Below, piece after piece: positions 36,823-45,867 of a DNA stretch of 64,000 bases. Source of the stretch: Holophagales bacterium (GTDB taxonomy: Bacteria > Acidobacteriota > Thermoanaerobaculia > Multivoradales > JAGPDF01); the NCBI GenBank assembly GCA_016699405.1, contig CP064972.1, forward strand, positions 2,821,501 through 2,885,500, written 5' to 3'. The position numbers and the translations under genes are program-made. Below the pieces are notes generated by a model. That model was not told the DNA's origin and ran no database searches. It saw only the letters and a list, made by a program, of their open reading frames with translations. Each line of letters opens with the position of its first letter. The stretch's first letter is position 1.

Positions 36823-39504
36823 ATGCCGATGCGGCTCGCCTTTCGTTCCGTGTTCCTGGCCCTCGCCCCGGTCGTCTCGCTCGCGGCCGCGGTCAGCTCT
36901 GCCGTTCCCTCGGCTGTGCCGTCCCCTCCGATGGCGGTGAAGCTCTTCGTTCGGGATCCCGGACCCTGTCGGGTGACCTTCGAAACGATCGGTCCGCTCG
37001 GCTGGCCGGCCGGACTGCCCTCGTCTTCGATCGTCTTGACCCTGCGCGGAGTGGAGGTGCCGATCGCGATCGAAGACGGTGGCGATGGTCGCTTCGACCC
37101 GGGCGACGCGCTGGTTTTCGTCGCCGACCGGCTGGCCGGAGAGCATGGCTACTTCAACGAGTACTCGGCATTCAATGTCTATCGACTGACAGCGACGGCG
37201 GGGACATCGGGGCGCCGATTCACCCCTCTGGCTGCGGTCGAGGCGCCGCCGGTCGGTCTCTCCTCGCCATGGCAGCGCCGGATCCGCATCGAGCAGGATG
37301 CCCTTCTGTTGCGCTATCCGAATCAGGGCATCGCCGACGACGATCTCTGGTACTGGACGAAGCTCTCGCCGCTTGACCCGGCGCCGTTCGAGACGGAGGT
37401 CGATCTTGCCGATCTCGAGAGCGGGGCCGGCGCTCCGCTGCGAATTACCGTCGAGTTGCGAGGCTGGTCGCGGCCAGCGCAGAAGCCCACGGCGGACTTC
37501 GCCGACCATCGCGTCGAGTTGCTCTGGGACGGGACCTTGCTGGCGGCGGGGGAGTGGAACGGCTACGAACAGCCATTCCACCTCGTCGTCACAGACCTTC
37601 CGGCCGGCGCGGCGAGCCCGGGGCGGCACCGGGTCGGCCTGCGAGTTCCCAATCGGTCGGCGGGTGCCAGCGGAGATGCGTTCGTCGACGTCGCCGTGCT
37701 GAACTGGATCGAGATCGTTGCTCCGGTTCGGAGTCGACTCGAGGCGGGCCCGGCTCGCCGACTGGAACCTCTCGGTTGGATGCCGGATGCCCCACGAAGC
37801 GAGGGGGGCAGCCCTCGCCGGGTGACCGTCGCGGCGGGGTCGGAGGTCGATCTCTTTTCGGCGTCGGGAGGTGCGGCGCGCCTGAAGGCACCGCCGGCAG
37901 GCGATCGCCCCTTCGATCTCCCGTCGAGCGACGCGAGCCCGATCTGGGCCGTGTCGCCGGGCGACTACGGCCGCGTCGACGGCGTCGAGGTGGACACGCC
38001 TTCGTCGCTTCGTTCCACCGAGCGGCAGGCCGACTACCTCGTGGTCGCTCACCCGAAGTTGCTCGAGGCGGTGCGCCCCCTGGTCGAGGCGCACCGCCGG
38101 CGCGGGCTGCACGTCGAGCTCGTCGACGTTCGCGACATCTACGACGAGTGGAACGACGGCATTCTCAGCCCGCGGGCGATTCGCGACTTCGTCGCCTTCG
38201 CCTTCCACTCGTGGCGTCGGCCGGCGCCGCGTTTCCTCCTGCTGGTCGGCGACGCCAGCTGGGACGGCAAGAACGATCGGGCCTTCGACGAGTCGCCGGA
38301 CTGGGCCTTTCGGCTCACCGATCGCGCTGGCTTCATCAAGAACGGCAGCACTCCCTACGGCAACGCCGTGGCCCGCAACCTGCTTCCGGCCTGGGACTAC
38401 GGGACCCACGAAGGGCATGCGGCCGGGGACAACGGCTTCGTCGCCGTCGACGGCGAGGACGAGCTTCCCGATCTCGCCGTCGGTCGGTTCCCGGTGACCG
38501 AGCCCGCCGAGGTCGAGGCGATCGTCGCCAAGACGGTCGCCTACCTGGAGGCGCCCCCGCTCGGTGACTGGCGGAGCCGCGTGCTCTGGGTCACCAACGA
38601 GGAGCGTTACTGGCAGCAGTCGAGCGACGCGATCGCCGCAGAGGTGGCGGCGCACGGCTTCGGCTCGCGCAAGGTCTACCCTCCGCCGGAGATCCCGCCG
38701 GCCGGGCAGGACCAAGCCAAGCTGCGTGCCGCGTTCGACGAGGGGGCCTTGCTGGTGCACTTCGTCGGCCACGGCGGCCGCTACATCTGGCGAACGGGAC
38801 CGCCCGACCTCGCCACCCAGCGCGACCTCTTCGATCTCAAGGACGTCGAGCAGTTGGCGCCGAACCGGCGACTGCCGCTGGTCATGTCGCTGACCTGCTA
38901 TTCGGCGCCGTTCGACCACCCGACCGCCGACTCGATCGGCGAGAAGCTCCTGCGCCAGCCGGGTCGCGGCGCGGTCGGGGTCTTCGCGGCGTCGTGGCGG
39001 AATTCGCCCTCGGAGGTCTGGAGTCGACGGCTCGTCGACGAGTTGCTGGCACCCGGCACCGTGGGGGAGGCGCTGATGCGCGTCAAGCGGGCGCTGCGAG
39101 GAGACGACTTCGTCCGCCAGTACAACCTTCTCGGGGACCCGGCGCTCGAGCTGGCGCTGCCGAAGGAAACGATCGACGTCTCGCTGAGCCGTTCGGCCGA
39201 CGGGTTGCCCCGCGCTCACGTCCGACTCCCGGACGGCTTCGCGGGCCGGATCGCCGTCGAGTGGGTCGATGGGGTGGGCAACCGGATCACCGCCGACGAG
39301 CGGGCGATCGAGGCGCCCGTGCTCGAGCTGCAGCCGGACGATCTCGGCTCGCCCCTGCGGGGTGCCATCGCCTTGCGGCTCTACGCCTGGGACGACGGCC
39401 GCGGACGAGACGCTCTGGGCGGCGCGGCGTTGGCGGCGATGGCGCCGGCAGCCGAAGGCGAGGAGAATGGCCAGGCAGGTGAGAAGGAGACGAAGCATGA
39501 TTAG
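36823..39504 (+). CDS. Secreted C25 (gingipain/PorU-like) cysteine peptidase
   Basis: An 893-residue protein with a signal peptide (AFRSVFLALAPVVSLAAAVSS). The N-terminal 400 residues form beta-rich domains as in PorU-type proteins. The catalytic domain (about 400-760) begins YLVVAHPKLLEAVRPLVEAH, has FLLLVGDASWDGKND, the catalytic His650 in LVHFVGHGGRYIW and Cys692 in MSLTCYSAPFD. The end is a beta domain without an obvious type IX sorting signal. It could be an exported protease or sortase-like processing enzyme. TAGGCT at 36800-36805 is a candidate -10. It overlaps the next gene by 8 bases. Confidence 0.83.
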   Translation: MPMRLAFRSVFLALAPVVSLAAAVSSAVPSAVPSPPMAVKLFVRDPGPCRVTFETIGPLGWPAGLPSSSIVLTLRGVEVPIAIEDGGDGRFDPGDALVFVADRLAGEHGYFNEYSAFNVYRLTATAGTSGRRFTPLAAVEAPPVGLSSPWQRRIRIEQDALLLRYPNQGIADDDLWYWTKLSPLDPAPFETEVDLADLESGAGAPLRITVELRGWSRPAQKPTADFADHRVELLWDGTLLAAGEWNGYEQPFHLVVTDLPAGAASPGRHRVGLRVPNRSAGASGDAFVDVAVLNWIEIVAPVRSRLEAGPARRLEPLGWMPDAPRSEGGSPRRVTVAAGSEVDLFSASGGAARLKAPPAGDRPFDLPSSDASPIWAVSPGDYGRVDGVEVDTPSSLRSTERQADYLVVAHPKLLEAVRPLVEAHRRRGLHVELVDVRDIYDEWNDGILSPRAIRDFVAFAFHSWRRPAPRFLLLVGDASWDGKNDRAFDESPDWAFRLTDRAGFIKNGSTPYGNAVARNLLPAWDYGTHEGHAAGDNGFVAVDGEDELPDLAVGRFPVTEPAEVEAIVAKTVAYLEAPPLGDWRSRVLWVTNEERYWQQSSDAIAAEVAAHGFGSRKVYPPPEIPPAGQDQAKLRAAFDEGALLVHFVGHGGRYIWRTGPPDLATQRDLFDLKDVEQLAPNRRLPLVMSLTCYSAPFDHPTADSIGEKLLRQPGRGAVGVFAASWRNSPSEVWSRRLVDELLAPGTVGEALMRVKRALRGDDFVRQYNLLGDPALELALPKETIDVSLSRSADGLPRAHVRLPDGFAGRIAVEWVDGVGNRITADERAIEAPVLELQPDDLGSPLRGAIALRLYAWDDGRGRDALGGAALAAMAPAAEGEENGQAGEKETKHD

Positions 39505-39961
39505 ACAGCACGCGCTCGTTGCCGGTCTCGCCGTGCTCCTGGCTGCCACGGGTTGTGCCGCCAGAGAGGGAGCCGCGAAGCCGGCAACGGCGACCCATCC
39601 GACGACGGCGTCCCCGCAGACGCCTGCCACTCCGCCGGTCACGGCGCCCACGCCGGTGCCAACGCTCTCGAATGCGATTCGCTGGTCGACGGCCAGCGAG
39701 GTCGACAACTTCGGATTCGACGTCTACCGCGGCGACGCCGAAGAGGGTCCGTTCACCCGCCTGACCCCGCGCCCCATCGCCGGTGCCGGAACGTCCGACG
39801 AGCCGCACGCCTACAAGTACGTCGACGACACCATCGCGGCGGGCAAGGTCTACTACTACTTCGTCGAGAGCATCTCGCTCGCCGGGGTGCGCGAGCGGTT
39901 CACCCCGGTGATTCGCGCCGCGGCGAAAGCTCCGCCCGCCTCCGCACCGAGCGCCCCGTGA
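39497..39961 (+). CDS. Lipoprotein with fibronectin type III-like domain
   Basis: A 154-residue protein. Lipoprotein signal with lipobox ATGC (LLAATGCAARE), then a Thr/Pro/Ala-rich linker, then a beta domain: IRWSTASEVDNFGFDVYRG, YKYVDDTIAAGKVYYYFVES, typical of Fn3-like modules of secreted bacterial proteins. The start lies inside the end of the C25 peptidase gene with GAAGGAGA upstream, and its stop overlaps the next GTG, so the three genes form one coupled unit. It may be a surface partner of the peptidase. Confidence 0.75.
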   Translation: MIRQHALVAGLAVLLAATGCAAREGAAKPATATHPTTASPQTPATPPVTAPTPVPTLSNAIRWSTASEVDNFGFDVYRGDAEEGPFTRLTPRPIAGAGTSDEPHAYKYVDDTIAAGKVYYYFVESISLAGVRERFTPVIRAAAKAPPASAPSAP

Positions 39962-41286
39962 ACCGGCGCGCGGCGGTCGGCATCCTGCTCGCCGGGGTGG
40001 TGATGCAGGGCGCCATCGCGGCGCTCGGAGTGCCACCGGCTGGCCGTGGCCTGGCCGGCGACGAGCAGATGTACGTCCGGGTGGCCGGCGAACTGGCGGC
40101 CGGACGGGCGGTCGAGCTCGACCCGCTCTGGCCGCCGGGCTATCCCGTCCTCCTCGGCGCCTGGGTGAGCCTCACTGGCAGTCTGCTCGGCTTCTTCGCC
40201 CTGCAGGTTCTCGCCCACCTCGTCGCGGCGGCGCTGCTCGCTCGACTCGCCTGGTGTCTCACCGGCGACTGGCGTGTCGCCACACTGGCTGCGTCGTTTC
40301 TGGCGATCGACCCGCAGGTGGCGGCGTTCGCTCAGACCTACTGGCCCGAGACGCTCCATCTCGCGCTCGTCGTGGCGCTTCTCGTCGCGGCGACCGAAGG
40401 GATCGAGAGCGATCGCGGCGCCGTGGCCTTCGGGGCGGGACTCGGCGCGGCTCTGCTGCTCAAGAGCCTGCTGACCCCCTTCGTGCCGGTGCTGCTCTTC
40501 TCGGCGCTCCTCGGCGGTCTGCCGAGGGCGCGTTGGCGGCGCGCCGCGCTGGCGGCTGGCGTCATGGCGCTTCTGCTGGCACCGGCCGTCTGGAGCAACC
40601 ATCGGCGCCACGGATTCTGGGGCGTCGCCGACAGCACGCGGTTCAACCTGGCGCTCGGCCTCGCCGATCGGTCGCCGCGCTCGCTGCGGGACGACGGCGC
40701 CTATGCCTTCCTGCTCGAATACCAGGCGAGCGGCGCCACCTTCGCCGAACGGCAGCGGGCGCTAGGGCAGCGGATCCGTGGCGAGCTCGAGCGGCGCGGG
40801 GCCGCGGCGATTCTCGCCGCCCAGCTCGGACGTCAGTACTTCCGCCTGTTCGATCGCGAGTCGTACTTCGCGGCGATGTTGCCTGGCAGCGGCGCGTTGG
40901 CGGCGATCGGCCAGGGTTTTCGCGATCCACCAGCCGCTCTAGCCGCCACACTCGGCCTGCTCGGCGCACTGCTCTACGGCGTGGTCCTCATCGCTGCACC
41001 GTTCGGCGGGCTCCTGCTACTGACGAAGAGAGATCGCCGCGCCTGGCTCCCGCTCGCGTTCGTCGGCTATCAGGTCGCGCTCTTCTTCTTTCTCCACGTG
41101 AAGGCCCGCTATCGACTGCCGCTGCTGCCGGTGCTCGACCTGACGGCGGCGCTGGCGCTCGTGCAGCTCGCGGACCGATGTCGCGACCGCCGGGCGGAGG
41201 GGTGGTCGTCCGCCCGCTGGGCCGCCGGAGCGATCGGCGGCGCGCTCCTCCTGGTTTTCGGCTTCGGCGCCGGCCTGTTGGGCTAG
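39958..41286 (+). CDS. Polytopic PMT/ArnT-like glycosyltransferase
   Basis: A 442-residue membrane protein with about 10-12 helices. The first periplasmic loop holds AGDEQMYVRVAGELAAGR and LWPPGYPVLLGAW, which match the acidic motif and following helix of dolichyl/polyprenyl-phosphate sugar transferases (PMT_2). Later it has FAQTYWPETLHLAL and FFLHVKARYRLPLLPVLDL, typical of this family. It is coupled by GTGA to the lipoprotein gene, which suggests glycosylation of exported proteins or of a glycan (inference). Its stop shares CTAG with the convergent gene's stop. Confidence 0.78.
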   Translation: MNRRAAVGILLAGVVMQGAIAALGVPPAGRGLAGDEQMYVRVAGELAAGRAVELDPLWPPGYPVLLGAWVSLTGSLLGFFALQVLAHLVAAALLARLAWCLTGDWRVATLAASFLAIDPQVAAFAQTYWPETLHLALVVALLVAATEGIESDRGAVAFGAGLGAALLLKSLLTPFVPVLLFSALLGGLPRARWRRAALAAGVMALLLAPAVWSNHRRHGFWGVADSTRFNLALGLADRSPRSLRDDGAYAFLLEYQASGATFAERQRALGQRIRGELERRGAAAILAAQLGRQYFRLFDRESYFAAMLPGSGALAAIGQGFRDPPAALAATLGLLGALLYGVVLIAAPFGGLLLLTKRDRRAWLPLAFVGYQVALFFFLHVKARYRLPLLPVLDLTAALALVQLADRCRDRRAEGWSSARWAAGAIGGALLLVFGFGAGLLG

Positions 41287-42671
41287 CGTCCGTTCAGTCG
41301 CAGGCGACGGAGGATGCGGCGGACCGCCCGTCGTCCCCACGCGCTCGATCCGGTTCCCGGCGGCGGTGCGGCCGGCGGAGCGGCGTCCGGCGTCGCATCC
41401 GAATCGGCGTGTTCCCAGGCGTCCGGACTGGCGAATCGACCCTTGACGCTCGCGTCCGGGGCCGGACGCGGGGACTCGGCCCAGGCGACGAGCGGCGCCG
41501 TGGTCGCGCCGATCGACCCGTGATCGTTCACCCACGCCGTGGCGCGCTGGGCCATGGCCACCATCTCCTCCGGTCGATCGGCGGCGTCGCGAATGGCTGC
41601 GGCGAGCGCGGCGGCGTCGCCGGGCGGGAAGGTGAGCCCGATCGCCTCGTTCGCCAGGTGCTCGCCGAGATCGCCGATCCGGTTGTAGGCGACCGGCAGG
41701 CCCTGGGCGAGCCACTGGACCACCCGATTCTTGCTGCCGAGCGCCCCTTCGTAGATCGGCCGCTCGCAGAGGACACCGAGGTGGGCCTGACCGACGATCC
41801 GCGGAAGATCGGAGGTCGGAACCCACCCGCGGAGCTCGAACCGCTCTCGGAACGGTGAGGCTTCGACGCGCTCGACGAAGCGGCGATAGGTCGACTCGTC
41901 GTGGCCGGGGATCGATCCTCCGGTGGCGAGGAACCGGATGCGAGTGTCGCGTCGCATCGCCTCCTCGACGGCCGTGGCGAGCGTGTCGACGTCGCTCCAG
42001 GTGTTGAAGCTGCCGCTCCACAAGACGACGAAGGGGTCCTCGCGGCGCCGTGGCGTCGTCGTGGGGGGAGCGGCGGCATTCGACGGCATGTGGGCGCAGG
42101 GCATCACCGACACCAGCTCGTGCCCGGTCGTTTCGGCCAGCAGCCGTCCGGCGGCGCCGAGCTCGCCGATCGCCGCCCAGCGCTGTCGCTCGGAGACCAC
42201 GGAGAAGTGGTCGGCCCACGCGAGCACCGGTCGGAGCGCACGCCAGAAGAACCCGACGGCGCGGTTGTCGCGGTCGAGAAACGCCTTGGCCTGCGCCTCG
42301 GCCATGACATGACCGAACTGGTCGGCCCAGAAGGGTTGCTCGGGCCGGAAGCGGGCGATCGCATACGCGCCGTAGACGGTCGATCCGACGACTGCCTCGG
42401 GTCGCAAATCGGCCATCAGCCGTTGGGGCCGATCGCTGACCAGGAGCTCGTGCGGTGTGCAGCGCTCGATGACCACGCCGTCGAACTCTTCGCGTGCGCG
42501 AGGAGTGCGTCCGGCGTACGCGTCGTCGAGGGTCATCGCGAGCACCCGGACGTCGTGGCCGGAATCGGCGAGGCCTCGCGCGAGCTGCCAGGTGCGGATG
42601 CCGGGCCCGTAGTTCTTGTCGACCTCCTCGAACGGGAGGGGTGCGATGCCGGCGATCAGCACTCGGGTCAT
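41283..42671 (-). CDS. GT4-like glycosyltransferase (paralogue of the 33.3-kb gene)
   Basis: A 462-residue GT-B protein. It shares YGPGIRTWQLARGLADSGHDV, FWADQFGHVMAEAQAKA, WSGSFNTWSDVDTL and ERPIYEGALGSKNRVVQW with the gene at 33318. A Pro/Ala-rich region of about 60 residues near the end is an added linker. The ATG overlaps the stop of the upstream methyltransferase-GT2 fusion as ATGA, so the two act together, probably in synthesis of one surface glycan. Confidence 0.83.
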   Translation of the reverse strand: MTRVLIAGIAPLPFEEVDKNYGPGIRTWQLARGLADSGHDVRVLAMTLDDAYAGRTPRAREEFDGVVIERCTPHELLVSDRPQRLMADLRPEAVVGSTVYGAYAIARFRPEQPFWADQFGHVMAEAQAKAFLDRDNRAVGFFWRALRPVLAWADHFSVVSERQRWAAIGELGAAGRLLAETTGHELVSVMPCAHMPSNAAAPPTTTPRRREDPFVVLWSGSFNTWSDVDTLATAVEEAMRRDTRIRFLATGGSIPGHDESTYRRFVERVEASPFRERFELRGWVPTSDLPRIVGQAHLGVLCERPIYEGALGSKNRVVQWLAQGLPVAYNRIGDLGEHLANEAIGLTFPPGDAAALAAAIRDAADRPEEMVAMAQRATAWVNDHGSIGATTAPLVAWAESPRPAPDASVKGRFASPDAWEHADSDATPDAAPPAAPPPGTGSSAWGRRAVRRILRRLRLNGR

Positions 42672-45600
42672 TCGGCAGGCTCCTGGCGGTGGAGCGCCGC
42701 CCATGGCGGTCCGCTCTGGTCGACGGAAGGCAGAGAGATCACCGGCACCGAGCCGGCCGGGCGGAGAAACCGGGTCCAGGCTCGTCGGGTGCCGAGGCGA
42801 CGGCGTTCGCGAAGGATGCGGGGCAGCAGACGGAGGACCTCGCGCCAGCTCTGGCGCTGGCGCCGGGCGTCGTCGAGCGCTCCCACGGCGAGGCGCCGCC
42901 GGTAGAGCGAAAGCTCACTGGCGAGGACGCGCGGCAGGACGGTGACGAGAAGCGTCGTCGGCCAGTGGAGCAGGAGAAGAACCCAGCGATTGCGCCAGAA
43001 GAGTCGCACCTTGAACTCCGAGAATGCCCCCGCGGTGGCCGACACGGCATGCGCCGCCTCGGCGTCGGCGACGTGCAGCACCGTGCGCCCGAGAGCCTGC
43101 ACGCGCAGGCAGAGATCGAGATCCTCCATGTAAAAGCCGAAGATCTCGCTCCATCCACCGAGGCTCTTCCACACCTCGCCGCGCACCAAGAGCGCGGCTC
43201 CGGTGACCGCCAGGACCTCGCGTCGCCCGGGTCGCGGGCCGTAGGCCGGCTCGGCGATCCCGATTCCTTCGTCCCAGGCTTCGGCGGTGCGGGTGAGGTT
43301 CAAGCCCAGACTGTTGAGGTGGTCCTCGGCCCCCCAGACGAGGAGCGTCGGACCAGCGGCGCCGGCGACCGGATCGCTTGCCAGGGCCTCGATCATCCGC
43401 TGCAGCGCGTCCGGACGGAGCGCCGCGTCGTTGTTGAGGAAGAAGAGGAAGTCCGGGAAGGGTCGGTGCGCCAGCGCCTGCGCCACGGCGCGGTTGTTGG
43501 CGGCGCCGAAGCCGAGCGGTTCGTCGAGCCGGCAGACCTCGATGCGCGGCTCGGCGGCGATCCACTCGGGGAGCGGATCCTCACAGCCGTTGAGCGCGAG
43601 AACGATCGTGTGGTCGACCCCCTCGCTCGCCAGTGCCGCGCGCAGGCAAGGGTCGAGCTGCGGTGTCTGTCGTGGGTGGACGATGATCGTCAGCACGCGC
43701 GGCAGAGGGCGGCCCTCGAGCGAACGGGCATAGGCCTCGAGTTGGCGGTAGCTCGACAGCTGGGTCGCGACCAGCCGCTCGAGGGAGCGAGCGTGCTCTT
43801 CGAGCCGGCCGTACTCGAGCCGCTGGCGAAGCTCGAGCTCGGCGAGCGAGCCCGCTCGGGTTTCGAGCTCGGCGACTCGCTGCCGCGATTCCTCCAGCAG
43901 CAGGCCGCGGGCCGTCATCTCGGCTTCGGCAGCGAGGAGCTCGAGGCGACGCCCCTCGAGAAGGGTCTCGAGCTGCTCGGAGCGCTGCCCGCGGGTCGCG
44001 GCGAGGTCGGCGATCTCACGATTCCACGCTTCGAGCCGGCGGTAGTCGAGCTCGAGGCGCTCGACCTGGCCGGCCGCGATCGCTGCGTCCGCCGGGGCGG
44101 CGGTGAGGCAGGTCGGAGCCGGGAACGAGGCGTCGAGCGCCACCTCGAGCTCGATCTCGAGCTGGCGGCGGGGCGAGCGCCGAACGGCGGCCGAGAAGTC
44201 GAGCTCCAGTGCCCGGTCCTCTTCGGGCGCGTGGCGTAGCGCGAGGCGTTCGAGCAACAGCCGATGAAGCTCCCGCAGCGTGGCGGCGGAGGCGAGCGGC
44301 AGTCGCCCCTGAAGGCCGTGGAGCGCCAGAACGTTGCGCAAGACCAGCCAGCTCGCCGGGAATCGCCGGGCGAGCCGCCACTCGAGGTCGAAATGGTGCG
44401 GTTCGCCCGACGGGTCGAGGAGCGCGTTGGCGACCGTCGCGTCGAGGGCCCGGCCGTCGACCGTGCCCGCAGCGAAGCCGAACCGCTCGAGGGTGCGGCC
44501 GAGGTAGGCGGTGAGCTCGTCGAGCGCGTCGCGCTCCTCGCCGAAGGCGAGGCGGCGCAGCAGGCGCTGGCGCAGCGGTTCGCCGCGCACGACCGGTCGC
44601 CGTTCGTGTCCTTCCCACAACAGCCCGGCGAGTCGGCGGTCGAGCTCCAGCGGACCGATGCCGCCGGCCTCGAGTCGCTTCTCGACCTCGACGCCGGTCA
44701 CGCCGCCGTGGAATGTCGTGCGCACGGGAACGAGCCGGTCGGAAGGGAAGTGCCAGGCGATCTCGCCTCCGCCGCCGCGCAGCCGGTTCCAGGTCGCCGG
44801 CTCGCTCTCGCGGCCGGCGAGCACGAGGAAGGAGTTGGCGAGCTCGGCGAGCAGGCCCGCGCGAGCGACGCCGTCGAGCGCCAGGGCATCCGGGACGAGA
44901 TCGAGGCGGATCTGCGCCGGGTCGAGGAAGGGGCGGGAGGCGGCGAGGTCTGCCGCCAGCTCGGGCTCGCGGTCGACGAGCGACTCGGAGAGAACCGACG
45001 AGGGCAGCTTGTAGTCGGGGAACGGGAAGAGCCACTCGCGCGCCTGCCAGCCGGTGCGGGCGAGCAACCGGCCGAGCTCGCGGCGGGAGAAGGTGCGCTC
45101 GGAGCGCCCGATCCGGTAACCGGCGATGCCGTCGAAGAGCTGTCCGGTGTGCTCCTCGGCCGCTCCCGTCCAGAACTTGAGGCCGAGGCGGTTCTCGATG
45201 GCGAGCAGCAAGACCCCACCGGGCGCGAGCCAGCCGGCAGCACGCTCCAGCAGGTAGCCGAACGGATCGCCGAGGTGGTCCGCGGGAGGGCGCACCCAGC
45301 GCTCGGCATGTTCCAGGACACCGACGAGCGAGACCACGTCGAATCGCCCGGCAAGCTCGAGTTGCTCGATCGTCGACACGACGATGCGGCAGTGCGGCAG
45401 GTCGGCGAGCCGAGCCGTGAGCCCGGCGGCACGCTGCGGGCTCGCTTCGACCGCGACGAGCTCGCGGGCTCCTTCGGCGGCGATGCGCGTCGCCGCGCCC
45501 ATGCCGGCTCCCAGGTCGAGGACGCTCAGGTCGCGGAAGTCGAAGGGGCGCAGCAGGTTGGCGCGACTCGCGTCGAGGTGGTAGCGGACCGGCCAGGCGA

Positions 45601-45712
45601 GCCCGGACTCGCCGCCGGTCAGGTCGGCGAGCGCCGACCGATCGGTCGCGGCACGGATCCGCTCCACCGCCTCGCGCTCGAAGGTCGCGCCGTCGGAATA
45701 GGTCTCGGACAT
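42668..45712 (-). CDS. Methyltransferase - coiled-coil - GT2 glycosyltransferase fusion
   Basis: A 1014-residue protein. Residues about 40-260 are a class I SAM methyltransferase (VLDLGAGMGAATRIAAEGA, VVSLVGVLEHAERWV). Residues 260-520 contain EPHHFDLEWRLARRFP near 440, reminiscent of the module that follows the methyltransferase in O-antigen chain terminators such as WbdD. Residues about 545-655 are a coiled coil rich in Leu/Glu/Arg. From about 670 a GT2 domain follows (VLTIIVHPRQTPQLDPCL, FLFFLNNDAALRPDALQ, GFYMEDLDLCLRVQ). It probably extends and modifies or ends a glycan chain. The ATG at 45712 is the best start; a longer frame has no similarity. Confidence 0.8.
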   Translation of the reverse strand: MSETYSDGATFEREAVERIRAATDRSALADLTGGESGLAWPVRYHLDASRANLLRPFDFRDLSVLDLGAGMGAATRIAAEGARELVAVEASPQRAAGLTARLADLPHCRIVVSTIEQLELAGRFDVVSLVGVLEHAERWVRPPADHLGDPFGYLLERAAGWLAPGGVLLLAIENRLGLKFWTGAAEEHTGQLFDGIAGYRIGRSERTFSRRELGRLLARTGWQAREWLFPFPDYKLPSSVLSESLVDREPELAADLAASRPFLDPAQIRLDLVPDALALDGVARAGLLAELANSFLVLAGRESEPATWNRLRGGGGEIAWHFPSDRLVPVRTTFHGGVTGVEVEKRLEAGGIGPLELDRRLAGLLWEGHERRPVVRGEPLRQRLLRRLAFGEERDALDELTAYLGRTLERFGFAAGTVDGRALDATVANALLDPSGEPHHFDLEWRLARRFPASWLVLRNVLALHGLQGRLPLASAATLRELHRLLLERLALRHAPEEDRALELDFSAAVRRSPRRQLEIELEVALDASFPAPTCLTAAPADAAIAAGQVERLELDYRRLEAWNREIADLAATRGQRSEQLETLLEGRRLELLAAEAEMTARGLLLEESRQRVAELETRAGSLAELELRQRLEYGRLEEHARSLERLVATQLSSYRQLEAYARSLEGRPLPRVLTIIVHPRQTPQLDPCLRAALASEGVDHTIVLALNGCEDPLPEWIAAEPRIEVCRLDEPLGFGAANNRAVAQALAHRPFPDFLFFLNNDAALRPDALQRMIEALASDPVAGAAGPTLLVWGAEDHLNSLGLNLTRTAEAWDEGIGIAEPAYGPRPGRREVLAVTGAALLVRGEVWKSLGGWSEIFGFYMEDLDLCLRVQALGRTVLHVADAEAAHAVSATAGAFSEFKVRLFWRNRWVLLLLHWPTTLLVTVLPRVLASELSLYRRRLAVGALDDARRQRQSWREVLRLLPRILRERRRLGTRRAWTRFLRPAGSVPVISLPSVDQSGPPWAALHRQEPAE

Positions 45713-45867
45713 GAGCTCGTCAGGACGACTGCCGGGCCCGCAACGGTAGCACGCCGCCCGCCGGCTCGCCGAGCCCCTGACGAATGTCACCCGCGGGATC
45801 TGACGACCCGCACTGGTGAGGGGCTGGCTTCGCGAGCGAGGCTCGTCGCGACGATGGAGGACGAGCG

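Noticed and set aside
36799..39708. A 969-codon frame opposite the C25 peptidase gene
   Set aside because: Shadow frame with no signal or domain; the plus strand has the catalytic His and Cys.
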